Shown here: positions 42,982 to 52,322 of the stretch, piece after piece
Position numbering within the stretch: the stretch's first letter is position 1
Layout: each line of letters opens with the position of its first letter
NCBI RefSeq assembly: GCF_017876435.1
Contig: NZ_JAGIOA010000001.1
Location: 620,001 to 684,000 of the forward strand
Reading direction: 5' to 3'
Length of the DNA stretch: 64,000 nucleotides
Origin: Microbacterium phyllosphaerae
Lineage (GTDB): Bacteria; Actinomycetota; Actinomycetes; Actinomycetales; Microbacteriaceae
Program-made: the position numbers and the translations under genes
The notes under the pieces: generated by a model
Databases searched by the model: none
Told to the model about the DNA's origin: nothing
What the model saw: the letters and a program-made list of their open reading frames with translations, nothing else

Positions 42982-43601
42982 TGGATGTCTCCCTCACCCT
43001 GATCGTGATCATGGCCGTGCTGTTCGCGTGCGGCGTCTACGCCATGCTCGAGCGCAGCCTCACCCGCGTGCTGATCGGCTTCCTGCTGCTCGGCAACGCC
43101 ACCAACATCCTGCTCCTCATCGTCATGGGAGTTCCGGGCAACGCGCCCTTCTTCGGCACCGAGGGCGAGCTCAGCGATCCGCTGCCCCAGGCGCTCACCC
43201 TCACGGCCATCGTGATCACGTTCGCCGTCTCGGCGTTCCTCCTCGCACTCATCTACCGCTCCTGGCAGCTGGGCCAGGCCGACACCGTCGAAGACGACGA
43301 GGCCGACATCGCGCTCCGCGAGCGCACCGATGCCGACGAGGATCTCATGGACGACGAGGCCGACGCCGCCGACGACGAGGCCACCACCGACTTCGTGGGC
43401 GTGCAGACGGCTCCGATCACGGTGCTGCACATGCGCGACCACCCCGCGATCCACGACGATGCTCCGGTCGATCGGCCGACGCAGTCGCGGTCTGCGGATG
43501 CGGCGGCATCCACCCTGGCCGGCGAATCGGCTCCGCCCGAGGACGCCGACGCGGAGCACAGCGGATCAGAGAACACGGATGACGGGGAGGACCGCACATG
43601 A
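42981..43601 (+). CDS. mrpC: Na+/H+ antiporter subunit C with acidic tail
   Basis: NuoK-like subunit of the Mrp antiporter, 206 aa. Three helices occupy residues 1-95 (GFLLLGNATNILLL near 37 and TLTAIVITFAVSAFLLALIY near 73). The family is usually about 110-125 aa. Here a cytoplasmic tail of roughly 100 residues, rich in Asp and Glu, is added. The TGATG junction couples it to mrpA, and its own stop overlaps mrpD by 4 nt. Confidence 0.93.
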   Translation: MDVSLTLIVIMAVLFACGVYAMLERSLTRVLIGFLLLGNATNILLLIVMGVPGNAPFFGTEGELSDPLPQALTLTAIVITFAVSAFLLALIYRSWQLGQADTVEDDEADIALRERTDADEDLMDDEADAADDEATTDFVGVQTAPITVLHMRDHPAIHDDAPVDRPTQSRSADAAASTLAGESAPPEDADAEHSGSENTDDGEDRT

Positions 43602-45151
43602 GCGCCCTCGTCCCGCTTCTCGTCGCACTTCCGCTGCTCGGCGCGGCCGTCACCCTCATCTTCGGCCGTAAGCCGCGCCTCCAGGTCTTCGTCACGGTGG
43701 CGACGCTCGCCATCGTCTCGGTGATCGCCGCCGTGCTGTTGGTGGTCGTCGACGCCGGCGCTCCGCTCGCCGTCTCGGTCGGCGGGTGGCCCGTGCCGTT
43801 CGGCATCGTGCTCTACGTCGACCGGCTCGCCGCCCTCCTGGTGCTCATCTCGAGCATCGTGCTGCTCGCCGTGCTCCTCTTCTCGATCGGTCAGGGAGCC
43901 GCCGACGGCACGGACGAGACGCCGATCTCGATCTTCAACCCGTCGTACCTGATCCTCGCCGCCGGAATCTTCAACGCGTTCATCGCGGGCGACCTCTTCA
44001 ACCTGTACGTCGGATTCGAGATCCTCCTCGTCGCGTCGTACGTGCTGATCACCCTCGGCAGCACCGAGTCCCGCATCCGCACCGGCGCCGTCTACATCGT
44101 CGTCTCGCTGGTCTCGTCGATCCTGTTCCTCGCCTCGATCGCGATGATCTACGGCGCGCTCGGCACGGTCAACATGGCGCAGATCGCCGAGCGGATGACC
44201 GAGCTGCCGCAGGAGACGCAGCTGGTGCTGCACCTGATGCTGGTGGTGGCATTCGGCATCAAGGCCGCCATCTTCCCCGTGTCGTTCTGGCTGCCCGACT
44301 CGTACCCGACGGCGCCGGCGCCGGTCACCGCGGTCTTCGCGGGTCTGTTGACGAAGGTCGGCGTCTACGCGCTCATCCGCACCGAGACGCAGCTGTTCGC
44401 CGACAACAGCATCGACACCCTGCTGCTGATCATCGCCCTCGCGACCATGATCGTCGGCGTGCTCGGCGCCGTCGCGCAGGCGGAGCTCAAGCGGATCCTG
44501 TCGTTCACTCTGGTGAGCCATGTCGGCTACATGATCTTCGGCCTCGCGATCGCGACCCCCGCCGCGATCGGCGCGACCGTGTACTACATCGTCCACCACA
44601 TCATCGTGCAGACCACCCTGTTCCTCGCCGTCGGTCTCATCGAACGTCGAGCGGGCAGCACCTCGATCCTCCGGGTGAAGGGGCTGCTGAAGGTCGCGCC
44701 CGTGATCGCCGTGCTCTACTTCATCCCGGCGATCAACCTCGGTGGCCTTCCTCCGTTCTCCGGCTTCATCGGCAAGTTCGCGCTCTTCGAGGCGGCGGCG
44801 TCGGTGGGCACCCCCCTGATGATCGTGCTGATCGCGGGTGGAATCGTCACCTCGCTCCTCACGCTCTACGCGCTGATGCGCGCCTGGAACCTCGCGTTCT
44901 GGCGCGAGGAGGAGGACTCGGCCGAGACCGAGGGCCGCATCTCGTACCTCGGCAACGCCCCGGCCGCCGACGAGCAGCAGGAGCGCCGCCGCATCCCGAC
45001 GATCATGACGGTCGCGACCGCGGGGATGGTCGGGGTCACCGTGGCGCTGACGGTCTTCGCCGGCCCTCTCTACGCGCTGTGCGACCGCATCGGTGAGGCT
45101 CTGCTCGACCCCGTGAGCCTGATCCAGCTGGAAGACGAGGTGGAGGGATGA
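43598..45151 (+). CDS. mrpD: Na+/H+ antiporter subunit D
   Basis: NuoM/N-like proton-translocating subunit, 517 aa with about 14 helices. Conserved segments include NLYVGFEILLVASYVLI near 133, the broken-helix FPVSFWLPDSYPTAPAPVTAVFAGLLTKVG region near 228, and the PPFSGFIGK motif near 385. It pairs with MrpA in the complex. ATGA overlaps on both sides keep the operon coupled. Confidence 0.95.
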   Translation: MSALVPLLVALPLLGAAVTLIFGRKPRLQVFVTVATLAIVSVIAAVLLVVVDAGAPLAVSVGGWPVPFGIVLYVDRLAALLVLISSIVLLAVLLFSIGQGAADGTDETPISIFNPSYLILAAGIFNAFIAGDLFNLYVGFEILLVASYVLITLGSTESRIRTGAVYIVVSLVSSILFLASIAMIYGALGTVNMAQIAERMTELPQETQLVLHLMLVVAFGIKAAIFPVSFWLPDSYPTAPAPVTAVFAGLLTKVGVYALIRTETQLFADNSIDTLLLIIALATMIVGVLGAVAQAELKRILSFTLVSHVGYMIFGLAIATPAAIGATVYYIVHHIIVQTTLFLAVGLIERRAGSTSILRVKGLLKVAPVIAVLYFIPAINLGGLPPFSGFIGKFALFEAAASVGTPLMIVLIAGGIVTSLLTLYALMRAWNLAFWREEEDSAETEGRISYLGNAPAADEQQERRRIPTIMTVATAGMVGVTVALTVFAGPLYALCDRIGEALLDPVSLIQLEDEVEG

Positions 45152-45756
45152 GCCCCACCGAGACCGGCCGTCACTTCTGGCGGGACATCCGCGTGCAGCT
45201 GCCGTTCCTCGCATGGCTGGTCGTGCTGTGGATGCTGCTGTGGAGCCAGTTCACGGTTCTCGCCTTCCTGTCCGGACTCGTCGTCGCGGTGTTCGTCACC
45301 CGTGTGTTCCGGCTGCCGACGGTCGAGCTCTCGGGCCGGATCAACATCTGGTACGCGGTCCTGCTCGTCGTGCAGTTCCTGTTCGCGGTGCTGCAGGGCG
45401 CGCTCTCGGTGACCGCGCAGGTCTTCGACTTCCGGCGCCAGCCCGGAGCGGCGATCATCGCCGTGCCACTGAAGTACGCCGACGACCTGATGATGACGCA
45501 CGTCTCTGTCGTCTCGTCGCTCGTGCCGGGTTCTCTCGTCGTCGAAGCCGACCGCGACCGTCAGGTGCTGTACCTGCACGTCATCGGGGTGCGGAGCCTC
45601 GCCGACGTCGAGAAGCAGCGCGAGGGAGTGCTCCGCTGGGAGCGCCGAGTCGTTCGCGCGCTGGGCGCTCCGGAGCAGTACCGTGCCCTCAAGGCTGACG
45701 AGCGGTCGGCACGTGCGGCACGCGATGATGGAGTGACGAAGGGCGGTGCCCGATGA
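45148..45756 (+). CDS. mrpE: Na+/H+ antiporter subunit E
   Basis: MrpE subunit, 202 aa, with two or three N-terminal helices (LAWLVVLWMLLWSQFTVL near 20). A cytoplasmic domain follows with the typical TPGS-equivalent VVSSLVPGSLVVEADRDRQVLYLHVI segment near 122. The C-terminal tail is longer and more basic than usual. Confidence 0.93.
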   Translation: MSPTETGRHFWRDIRVQLPFLAWLVVLWMLLWSQFTVLAFLSGLVVAVFVTRVFRLPTVELSGRINIWYAVLLVVQFLFAVLQGALSVTAQVFDFRRQPGAAIIAVPLKYADDLMMTHVSVVSSLVPGSLVVEADRDRQVLYLHVIGVRSLADVEKQREGVLRWERRVVRALGAPEQYRALKADERSARAARDDGVTKGGAR

Positions 45757-46022
45757 ACATCCTGCTGCTGGTGATCTCGGTCGTCTTCGGCATCGCCGCC
45801 ATCCTGACGATCATCCGGATCGTGCGTGGCCCGTCGATCCTCGACCGGGCCGTCGCCTCCGACGTGCTGCTCACCGAGGTGATGTGCGTGCTCGGAGCCG
45901 AGATGGCGATCAACGGGCACACCCGCAACATCCCGGTTCTGCTCATCATCGCGGCGGTGGGCGTGTTCGGGTCGATCTCGGTCGCCCGGTTCGTCGCCAG
46001 AAGGGACAACACGACACCATGA
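45753..46022 (+). CDS. mrpF: Na+/H+ antiporter subunit F
   Basis: Three-helix subunit of 89 aa. The family motif RIVRGPSILDRAVASDVL is at about 22-39 and the acidic residue in TEVMCVLGAEMAING is present. Length is standard. Overlaps mrpE and mrpG by ATGA. Confidence 0.94.
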   Translation: MNILLLVISVVFGIAAILTIIRIVRGPSILDRAVASDVLLTEVMCVLGAEMAINGHTRNIPVLLIIAAVGVFGSISVARFVARRDNTTP

Positions 46023-46408
46023 ACGTGTTCGGTCTCGCCATCCCCGACGCCGTCATCGACGTCGCGATCCTCGTGCTCATCCTGCTCGGCGCGGTGCTCT
46101 GCCTCTCGGCCGCAGTCGGCCTGCTGCGCTTCCGCGACGTGCCGTCGAGGCTGCACGCCGCGACCAAGCCGCAGGTGCTCGGTCTCATCCTCATCTGCCT
46201 CGCGATCGCTCTGTCGCAGCGGACGGTCGGCGGCATCCTCGTGGGCCTCGCTATCGTCGCCCCCGTCGTGCTCATGCAGTTCGCGACGGCTCCGCTGTCG
46301 GCGCACATCGTCGGACGCCAGGCCTATCGGAACGGGACCACCGACGAGCGGAGCCTCGTGGTCGACGAGCTCGCCGATTCGAAGCAGACCCCTCCCGGCG
46401 CCGGCTGA
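46019..46408 (+). CDS. mrpG: Na+/H+ antiporter subunit G
   Basis: Last subunit of the Mrp complex, 129 aa with three helices. The signature GLLRFRDVPSRLHAATKPQVLGL is at about 34-56. The C-terminal 35 residues are a soluble tail. Completes a seven-subunit antiporter (A and B fused) that exports Na+ (or K+) in exchange for protons, supporting alkali and salt tolerance. Confidence 0.94.
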   Translation: MNVFGLAIPDAVIDVAILVLILLGAVLCLSAAVGLLRFRDVPSRLHAATKPQVLGLILICLAIALSQRTVGGILVGLAIVAPVVLMQFATAPLSAHIVGRQAYRNGTTDERSLVVDELADSKQTPPGAG

Positions 46409-46427
46409 GGGGTCGGAGGGGGGAAAC

Positions 46428-47243
46428 ATGTCGACGCCACAGGGGTGGTATGACGCCGGTACACCGGGGCGGCAGCGCTGGTGGGACGGAGTGCAGTGGA
46501 CGGCGCACGAGCGAGACATTCCGCCGACGAGTCCGCCGATGGGCTGGTATCCGGTGCCGGGCACGACAGACGTCCGCTGGTGGGACGGCGTGATGTGGAC
46601 GCCGTACCGCGTGCGTGCCGGCAAGCCGCGGCCCGACGCTCTGGCTGTCGAGCCGCCCGTGGTGGGGCTGACGCTCGGCATCGTGTTCCTCGTGCTCGCA
46701 CTGCTGCAGCTGACCGCGGCGCTGATCTCGCGCAACCCCGGCAACTTCGCGGTTCCCGTGTTCCTGATGGCCGTGGCCGTGATCTGGATCGCCGGCGCCG
46801 CACACTCCTTCACCGTGCGCAAGCGTCCCGTTCCGCAGTCCGCGCCGGTCGTGGATGCGTCTGTCGGGCCGCTTCCCGGCGAGGTCGACGGGCCGGATGC
46901 CGGGTGGTACCCGATGACGCGACAGGCCAGCCGGTGGTGGACGGGTTCGCGATGGACCTGGTATCTCGGCACGCGGTTCGGCGTGCGTCCAGGGCACGCA
47001 GGTCCCCGCGGCTATCTCGCGTCGATGATCGTCGGCTGGTGCGTGGCCGCGATCGCGGTGATCGGTGCGGTCGTCGCGGTGGTCGGGATCGTCATGGAGC
47101 AGAGCACCGTCACGGTGTTCCTGATCGCGTTCGGCGTGGTCTTCGCCCTGCTCATGGGCGGTCTGAGCGCGTTCATCCTTCTGCTCACGCGGTCTCGTCG
47201 CAACGCGATGCTCCTGCCGACGACCCCTCCGCCGCTGCGCTGA
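46428..47243 (+). CDS. DUF2510 membrane protein with three DUF2510 modules
   Basis: Protein of 271 aa. Three short W-rich DUF2510 modules are visible: GWYDAGTPGRQRWWDGVQWT near 6, GWYPVPGTTDVRWWDGVMWT near 39 and a more divergent GWYPMTRQASRWWTGSRWTW near 159. The first two precede a pair of transmembrane helices (about 75-125), and the third precedes another pair (about 200-255). DUF2510 is found mostly in actinobacterial membrane proteins; its function is unknown, with peptide or cell-wall contact proposed. GGAGGGGGG sits just upstream of the ATG, 19 bp after mrpG, so cotranscription is possible. Confidence 0.85.
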   Translation: MSTPQGWYDAGTPGRQRWWDGVQWTAHERDIPPTSPPMGWYPVPGTTDVRWWDGVMWTPYRVRAGKPRPDALAVEPPVVGLTLGIVFLVLALLQLTAALISRNPGNFAVPVFLMAVAVIWIAGAAHSFTVRKRPVPQSAPVVDASVGPLPGEVDGPDAGWYPMTRQASRWWTGSRWTWYLGTRFGVRPGHAGPRGYLASMIVGWCVAAIAVIGAVVAVVGIVMEQSTVTVFLIAFGVVFALLMGGLSAFILLLTRSRRNAMLLPTTPPPLR

Positions 47244-47284
47244 GTCCTGCGAACCCGGGTCCGGGTCACGCGGGTGAGCGTGCG

Positions 47285-48046
47285 TCAGAGGTTGTCGGCG
47301 AAGCCCTGGATCAGCCGTGCCGCGGGTTCGGAGTCGCTGATCAGCGTGCCGTGGCCGTGATCGGGGATCACCCGCAGATCGGCGCCGGGGATCTCGTCGA
47401 TGATCTCCTGGCACCAGCTCATCGGCGCGAGGGGATCGCTCTCGCCCCGCAGCACCAGCACGGGCTGCTCGATCCGTGCGAACGCCTTCTCGGGCTGGTG
47501 CACGATCGTGGCTCTGATCTTGCGGATGAGGTGGGGGCCGCCGCGGAGATACTCTCTCGCCCCGCGCCAGATCACCAGCGGCCTCTCTCCGATGAGGTCG
47601 GTGAGCAGGTAGCTCGCCTGCGCAGCCACGTTGCGGGCGGCCTTGTTGACCGTGGGGCCGGCGAGCACGACGCCCTCGACGAGCGACGGATGCCGTGCGG
47701 CGAGCTCGGCCGCGATCTGGCTGCCCATCGAGTGCCCGATCACGACGACCGGTCCTTCGCCGACATGACGCAGGTAGGCGGCGACGAGGTCGGCGTGGCG
47801 TTCCATCGTGAGGGTGCGGGTGGGCTCGGGGGCCTCGCCGAACCCGGGGAGGTCGAGTGCGATCACGCGGCCGCGCAGACGCTGCACCACATCGAGGTAG
47901 ACGCTGCGGCCCATGCCGATGCCGTGCAGCAGCAGGAACGTGTGCGCGCCCTCGCCGAAGGTCTCCGCGATGAGCGTCGATCCACCGTGCTCGAACTCGA
48001 GCAGGGTGACGGGAGTGCCCTTGGGGGCGAGGTAACTGGAGGCCAC
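47285..48046 (-). CDS. Alpha/beta-hydrolase fold protein
   Basis: Alpha/beta hydrolase of 253 aa. The oxyanion-hole segment FLLLHGIGMGR is near 37, the nucleophile elbow is GHSMGS near 104, the acid is probably in LVLRGESDPLAP near 200, and the catalytic His is in IPDHGHGTL near 230. No signal peptide, so cytoplasmic. The GTG start has TAGCGT 6 nt upstream (complement 48053-48058), indicating a leaderless mRNA. Substrate is unknown; esterase or carbon-carbon hydrolase activity is possible. Confidence 0.87.
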   Translation of the reverse strand: MASSYLAPKGTPVTLLEFEHGGSTLIAETFGEGAHTFLLLHGIGMGRSVYLDVVQRLRGRVIALDLPGFGEAPEPTRTLTMERHADLVAAYLRHVGEGPVVVIGHSMGSQIAAELAARHPSLVEGVVLAGPTVNKAARNVAAQASYLLTDLIGERPLVIWRGAREYLRGGPHLIRKIRATIVHQPEKAFARIEQPVLVLRGESDPLAPMSWCQEIIDEIPGADLRVIPDHGHGTLISDSEPAARLIQGFADNL

Positions 48047-48149
48047 CCACCCACGCTAACCGAGGGGGCCGCCTGTGACGAACCGAGGTCCGCCTATCGC
48101 ATACCGGTGTGTGAGAGGGCGGCTCTGTACGCCGTGCGAGGATGAAAGG

Positions 48150-49514
48150 GTGTCTTCGTCCCACCCCGATCCCGAGCAGGTCGATGAAGGGGGCGAGGGC
48201 CGGGCAGCGACGAAGGGTCTCTTCGCACGGCTGTCCGGCGCGCTGAGCGATCCGGTCCTGCGGGCGCTGGTCACCGCGACCTCCGTCTCCCGCGTCGGCC
48301 GCGGGGTCTTCCTCGCCGTCACGGTGCTCTTCTTCACCCAGATCATCGGTCTCTCCCCCGCGCAGGCGGCGATCGTGCTGGCCGTGTCGAGCGGATGCGG
48401 TGTCGTGGCGTCGTTCCTCGGCGGGTGGCTCGCAGATCGGTGGAGTGCGCGTCGCCTCGCATTCGGCTTCGAGGCCATCGGGGGTGTGCTGCTGGCCGCC
48501 TACGCCTTCGTGGGCGACTTCGCGTCGGCGCTGCTGCTCGCGAGCCTGGCCGGCTTCTTCGACACCCTCGGGCACTCGGCGCGGTCGGCGATCATCGCGC
48601 GCGGTTTCGCACCCGAGAAGCGCGTGCACGCCCGCGCCGTGCTGCGCACCGTCACGAACCTCGCGATCGCGGCAGGGTCCGGCATCGGCGCGATCGCACT
48701 GGCACTGGGGACGGCAGAGGCCTATCGGATCGTGATCGCCTGCGCCGGCGTCATCTGCGCCCTCGGGTCGCTCCCGCTCCTCCGCCTCACCGCCACCGTC
48801 GACGCTCCGGCCCGCACCCGCACGAGGGTCCTGCACACCGAGACCGGGTCGATCGACACGCACGCCACCGCGGCGGCATCCGCCGAGCGCAAGGACTGGA
48901 ACCGCCGCTCTCCCTGGCGCGATCCCCGCTACCTGCTGCTCAGCGGGCTGTCGGCGATCTTCGGCATGCAGTTCGGCGTCGCGGAGCTCGGGGTGCCCCT
49001 GTGGATCACCGAGAACACCAACGCGCCCGAGGCGACGTTCGCGGTGCTCCTGATCATCAACACCGCACTGGTGGTGCTGTTCCAGGTGCGTGCGTCTCGC
49101 GGCACGCACGATGTGCGGACCGCAGGGCGGGTCACGATGATCGCCGGCTGGCTGATGGTCGCCGCGTGCATCGTCTACGCGCTCGCCGCGGGGCTGCCGG
49201 CGTGGGCGGCGATCGTCATCCTCATCGTCGGCATGATCACGCACACGTTCGCCGAGATCCTGTCGCAGGCCGGAGCCTGGGGCCTGAGTTTCGAACTGGC
49301 CGACCCCGTGCGAGCCGGTGCCTACCAGGGCGTGTTCGGCATGGGCTTCTCGCTCGGTGCGCTGGCGTCGCCCATCGTCGTGAACGCCACGGCGATCACG
49401 TTCGGGTTCGCGGGGTGGGCGATGCTCGCGGCGATCTTCCTCGCGGCAGCGTTCGGCATCTGGCTGATCGCGCGCCGCGCCGCGGCATCCGCGACCGCGC
49501 CGGCCTCCGCCTGA
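48150..49514 (+). CDS. MFS transporter
   Basis: MFS protein of 454 aa with a polar N-terminal extension of about 25 residues. The first half has VVASFLGGWLADRWSARRLAFGF near 85. A long charged linker (about 225-255, including THATAAASAERKDW) separates the halves. GTG 48150 is chosen with GAGGA/AAAGG just upstream. It is divergent from the hydrolase gene. Sequence alone gives no substrate; the profile is that of a drug or sugar exporter. Confidence 0.82.
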   Translation: MSSSHPDPEQVDEGGEGRAATKGLFARLSGALSDPVLRALVTATSVSRVGRGVFLAVTVLFFTQIIGLSPAQAAIVLAVSSGCGVVASFLGGWLADRWSARRLAFGFEAIGGVLLAAYAFVGDFASALLLASLAGFFDTLGHSARSAIIARGFAPEKRVHARAVLRTVTNLAIAAGSGIGAIALALGTAEAYRIVIACAGVICALGSLPLLRLTATVDAPARTRTRVLHTETGSIDTHATAAASAERKDWNRRSPWRDPRYLLLSGLSAIFGMQFGVAELGVPLWITENTNAPEATFAVLLIINTALVVLFQVRASRGTHDVRTAGRVTMIAGWLMVAACIVYALAAGLPAWAAIVILIVGMITHTFAEILSQAGAWGLSFELADPVRAGAYQGVFGMGFSLGALASPIVVNATAITFGFAGWAMLAAIFLAAAFGIWLIARRAAASATAPASA

Positions 49515-49536
49515 CTCGCCCGCGCGTCCTCGGTGT

Positions 49537-52185
49537 CTACTCCGCCGGGGTCAGTACCAGCGTGTGCCGGGCCGCCGCATCGACGGCCTTGGCCGAGAAC
49601 GCCCACGGTCGCTGGATGCCGGCCGCCCAGTCGGCCGTCTGATCGATGTAGTGCTCGTCGAACGCGTGGCCGGATGCTCCGGTGAGGTGGATCCAGGTGG
49701 AGGCGTCGAGATCGGACAGGTCGACGACCATGCGCATCGACGGCACCGTGGTCGTCGCGTACGAGGCGCCGAGCTCCCAACCGGTGGCATTGACGACCGA
49801 GGCCCCGCCGCTCACCGGGAACGGGCCGCGATTGAAGAGCGCCTCGATCGGAGCGATTCCCGACGAGCCGAGGGTGTCGCTCGTCAGGGTGATGGCGTGC
49901 AGGTCGCCCCACCGCCAGGCGCTGACCGTCGTGCCCTGCAGCGCGGAGAGCTCGTCGTAGGCCTCTTCGGCCGAGAGGGCGAGCATCTCGTCCATGCTCG
50001 CGACGTCGATGGTCGGGTTCGTCCAGAGCGGGTCGGTCGGGTCGTCGAGAAGGTCGGAGACCACGGTGAACAGGCGTCCCTGGCCGTCGATCGGCAGGGG
50101 CTGGTCGCGTTCGGCGAAGAGGTTCTGCACGAGGTTCGACCACAGGACGTTCGCGTACGCGGCGGCCGCGGAGGATGCCTCGTTCTGGGCGTCCCACGAG
50201 CGAAGCAGGTCGACGGCATCCGCGGTTCCCTCTCCCGTCACCTGCACCTCGTCCATGGCGGTGGCGAGGCGCTTGCCGATCCACATCTCGCTGTCCATCT
50301 GGATGTCGCGCATGTCGTCGGCGGTCAGGGGCGCATCGGCGGAGCGCCTCTCGATCAGGTCGACGATGCGTGCCGCGCGATAGCCGTAGTCCCAGTCGCG
50401 CGAGAGGAAGTAGGGGTAGTCATCGGGAACGATCGCGTTGTTCGCGGTCACGATGTATCCGGCGGACGGGTTGTATGACACGGGCAGGTCTTCGAACGGG
50501 ATGAATCCGGTCCAGTCGTAGCTGCTGTCCCAGCCGGGCTGCGGCATCCATCCGTCTCCGGCGCCGCGGATCGGCAGGCGTCCGGGGGTCTGGTAGCCGA
50601 TGTTGCCCTCGGTGTCGGCGTAGATGAGGTTCTGTGCCGGGACGTCGAACAGCGCGGCCGCCGCACGGAACTCGTCGAAGTCCTGAGCGGTCGAGAGGGC
50701 GAAGATCGCTGTGGCCGCTGTGCCGGGGTCGAGAGCGGTCCACCGGAGACTGACCGCATACTCCGAGGCGTCGCCGGCAGGGGCGGTGCCGGTCGCACCG
50801 CCTGCCACGAGTCCGGGCTCGGGGTCGTCGGCGATCGCCGTGAAGTCGTCGGTGAGGCCCGAGATGATCGGCCCGTGGACGGTCGAGCGGATCGTCAGCT
50901 CGATGTCGTCACCCCCGGCGACCTTGATCGTCTCGGTGCTCTCCTCGAGAGGAACGAGGGCGCCGTCGCGCCAGTACTGGTCGCCCTCGATGCGCTCGAT
51001 GTACAGATCGGTGACGTCCGTGGTCAGGTTGGTGAAGCCCCACGCGACCTTCTGGTTGTGGCCGATCACGATGCCGGGCAGCCCCGAGAAAGAGAAGCCG
51101 CCCACGTCGAAGGGGCAGTCGTCGGTGACCTCGCTGCACTTCAGCTGCACCTGGTACCAGACCGAGGGCAGCGACGAGCCGAGATGCGGGTCGTTGGCGA
51201 GCAGCGGCATGCCGGTGTCGGTGAGATCCCCGGAGACGACCCACGAGTTCGAGCCGATGCCCTCGCCGACGTCGCCGACGAGGATGCTCGCCGCCTCGAT
51301 CACATCGGATGCCTCCTGCCACTCGATCGTGGTGGCGGCCTGCTGCATCTCGCCGTCGTTCTCGTCGGTCGTGAAGGCGGCGGGTGCGGCATCCGTGCCG
51401 ACCGCGGGCACCGTCGAGATCTCCGGCACGATCACCGGATGCTCGTCGAACGGGTAGGCGGGGTAGAGCCTGTCGAGCGTGGCCTGCGTCTCGGCAGCTT
51501 CGGACGCCCCGGAGGCGAGCTCGGCCGCGAGCAGCGAGCGCTCGGTCTCGTCTTCGACGTTGCCGCGGAGGTCCCAGGCCATGGCCTTCAACCAGGCGAC
51601 CGAATCGGCGGGCTCCCAGGGCTCGGGGGCGTACTCGGGATTCTGCATGCCCAGAACGGCATATTCGAGCGAGAGCTCTGCGCCGGAGCGCGAGGAGAGA
51701 TAGGCGTTCACGCCGTCGGCATAGGCCTGGTAGTAGCCGAGCGTCACCTCGTCCATCGCGGCGACCTCGGCTTCGGCGACTTTGCGCCAGCCCAGGGTGC
51801 GCAGGAAGGCATCCGTTCCGGCCTGCGATTCTCCGAACATCTCGGCCACGCGGCCCGCGGTGACGTGCCGACGGAAGTCCATCTCGAAGAAGCGGTCCTG
51901 CGCGTGCACGAAGCCCTCGGCGTAGAAGAGGTCGTGCGTCGTGTCGGCGGTGATCGTCGGGATGCCGCTCTCGTCGCGCTGCACGGTGACCTCGGCCTGC
52001 AACCCGTCGAGCGGCAACGTGCCCTCGGTCTGCGGGAAGGATCTCTGGATCGTCCAGGTCACGAAGAACGCGGCGGCGACCGCGATCACGACCAGGCCCG
52101 CGAGCACGAGGAAGGCGATGCGTCCGATGCGCACTCCCAGCGAGGGGCGCGACGGCGCGGCGGATTCGGGCGAATCGGTTGTCAT
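49537..52185 (-). CDS. Penicillin acylase-family N-terminal nucleophile hydrolase
   Basis: Ntn-hydrolase of 882 aa, anchored by an N-terminal transmembrane helix (about 21-43) with the enzyme outside. The alpha part (about 60-310) includes ESGIPTITADTTHDLFYAEGFVHAQDRFFEMD, read in segments, a family hallmark. Autocleavage is expected before S312 in GIG-SNSWVVSG, making Ser the nucleophile of the beta chain. Oxyanion and assembly residues follow in PLLANDPHLGSSLPSVWYQ near 324, and TANNAIVPDDYPYFL is near 575. It may hydrolyse acyl-homoserine lactones, beta-lactam side chains or other amides; the substrate is not shown. Confidence 0.9.
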   Translation of the reverse strand: MTTDSPESAAPSRPSLGVRIGRIAFLVLAGLVVIAVAAAFFVTWTIQRSFPQTEGTLPLDGLQAEVTVQRDESGIPTITADTTHDLFYAEGFVHAQDRFFEMDFRRHVTAGRVAEMFGESQAGTDAFLRTLGWRKVAEAEVAAMDEVTLGYYQAYADGVNAYLSSRSGAELSLEYAVLGMQNPEYAPEPWEPADSVAWLKAMAWDLRGNVEDETERSLLAAELASGASEAAETQATLDRLYPAYPFDEHPVIVPEISTVPAVGTDAAPAAFTTDENDGEMQQAATTIEWQEASDVIEAASILVGDVGEGIGSNSWVVSGDLTDTGMPLLANDPHLGSSLPSVWYQVQLKCSEVTDDCPFDVGGFSFSGLPGIVIGHNQKVAWGFTNLTTDVTDLYIERIEGDQYWRDGALVPLEESTETIKVAGGDDIELTIRSTVHGPIISGLTDDFTAIADDPEPGLVAGGATGTAPAGDASEYAVSLRWTALDPGTAATAIFALSTAQDFDEFRAAAALFDVPAQNLIYADTEGNIGYQTPGRLPIRGAGDGWMPQPGWDSSYDWTGFIPFEDLPVSYNPSAGYIVTANNAIVPDDYPYFLSRDWDYGYRAARIVDLIERRSADAPLTADDMRDIQMDSEMWIGKRLATAMDEVQVTGEGTADAVDLLRSWDAQNEASSAAAAYANVLWSNLVQNLFAERDQPLPIDGQGRLFTVVSDLLDDPTDPLWTNPTIDVASMDEMLALSAEEAYDELSALQGTTVSAWRWGDLHAITLTSDTLGSSGIAPIEALFNRGPFPVSGGASVVNATGWELGASYATTTVPSMRMVVDLSDLDASTWIHLTGASGHAFDEHYIDQTADWAAGIQRPWAFSAKAVDAAARHTLVLTPAE

Positions 52186-52282
52186 CTTCGAGAACTCTTT
52201 CGGGTGGCACGGCGGGACTCAGTCCCAGCGAGCCCCAGAGCGCGTCTCAGAGACGCACTCCCGGAATACTACCCACAACCGT

Positions 52283-52320
52283 CGAGCGTGCGGGGGCCGA
52301 TCTCGGGCCCCGCACGCTCG
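52283..52320 (-). terminator. Strong hairpin after the YhgE/Pip gene
   Basis: CGAGCGTGCGGGG (52283-52295) pairs perfectly with CCCCGCACGCTCG (52308-52320) around a 12-nt loop, directly after the stop of the minus-strand YhgE/Pip gene. No T tract. Confidence 0.75.
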
Positions 52321-52322
52321 GG

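Noticed and set aside
46272..49244. Open frame of 990 codons on the minus strand spanning several genes
   Set aside because: It crosses four well-supported genes, changes composition along its length and has no recognisable domain.
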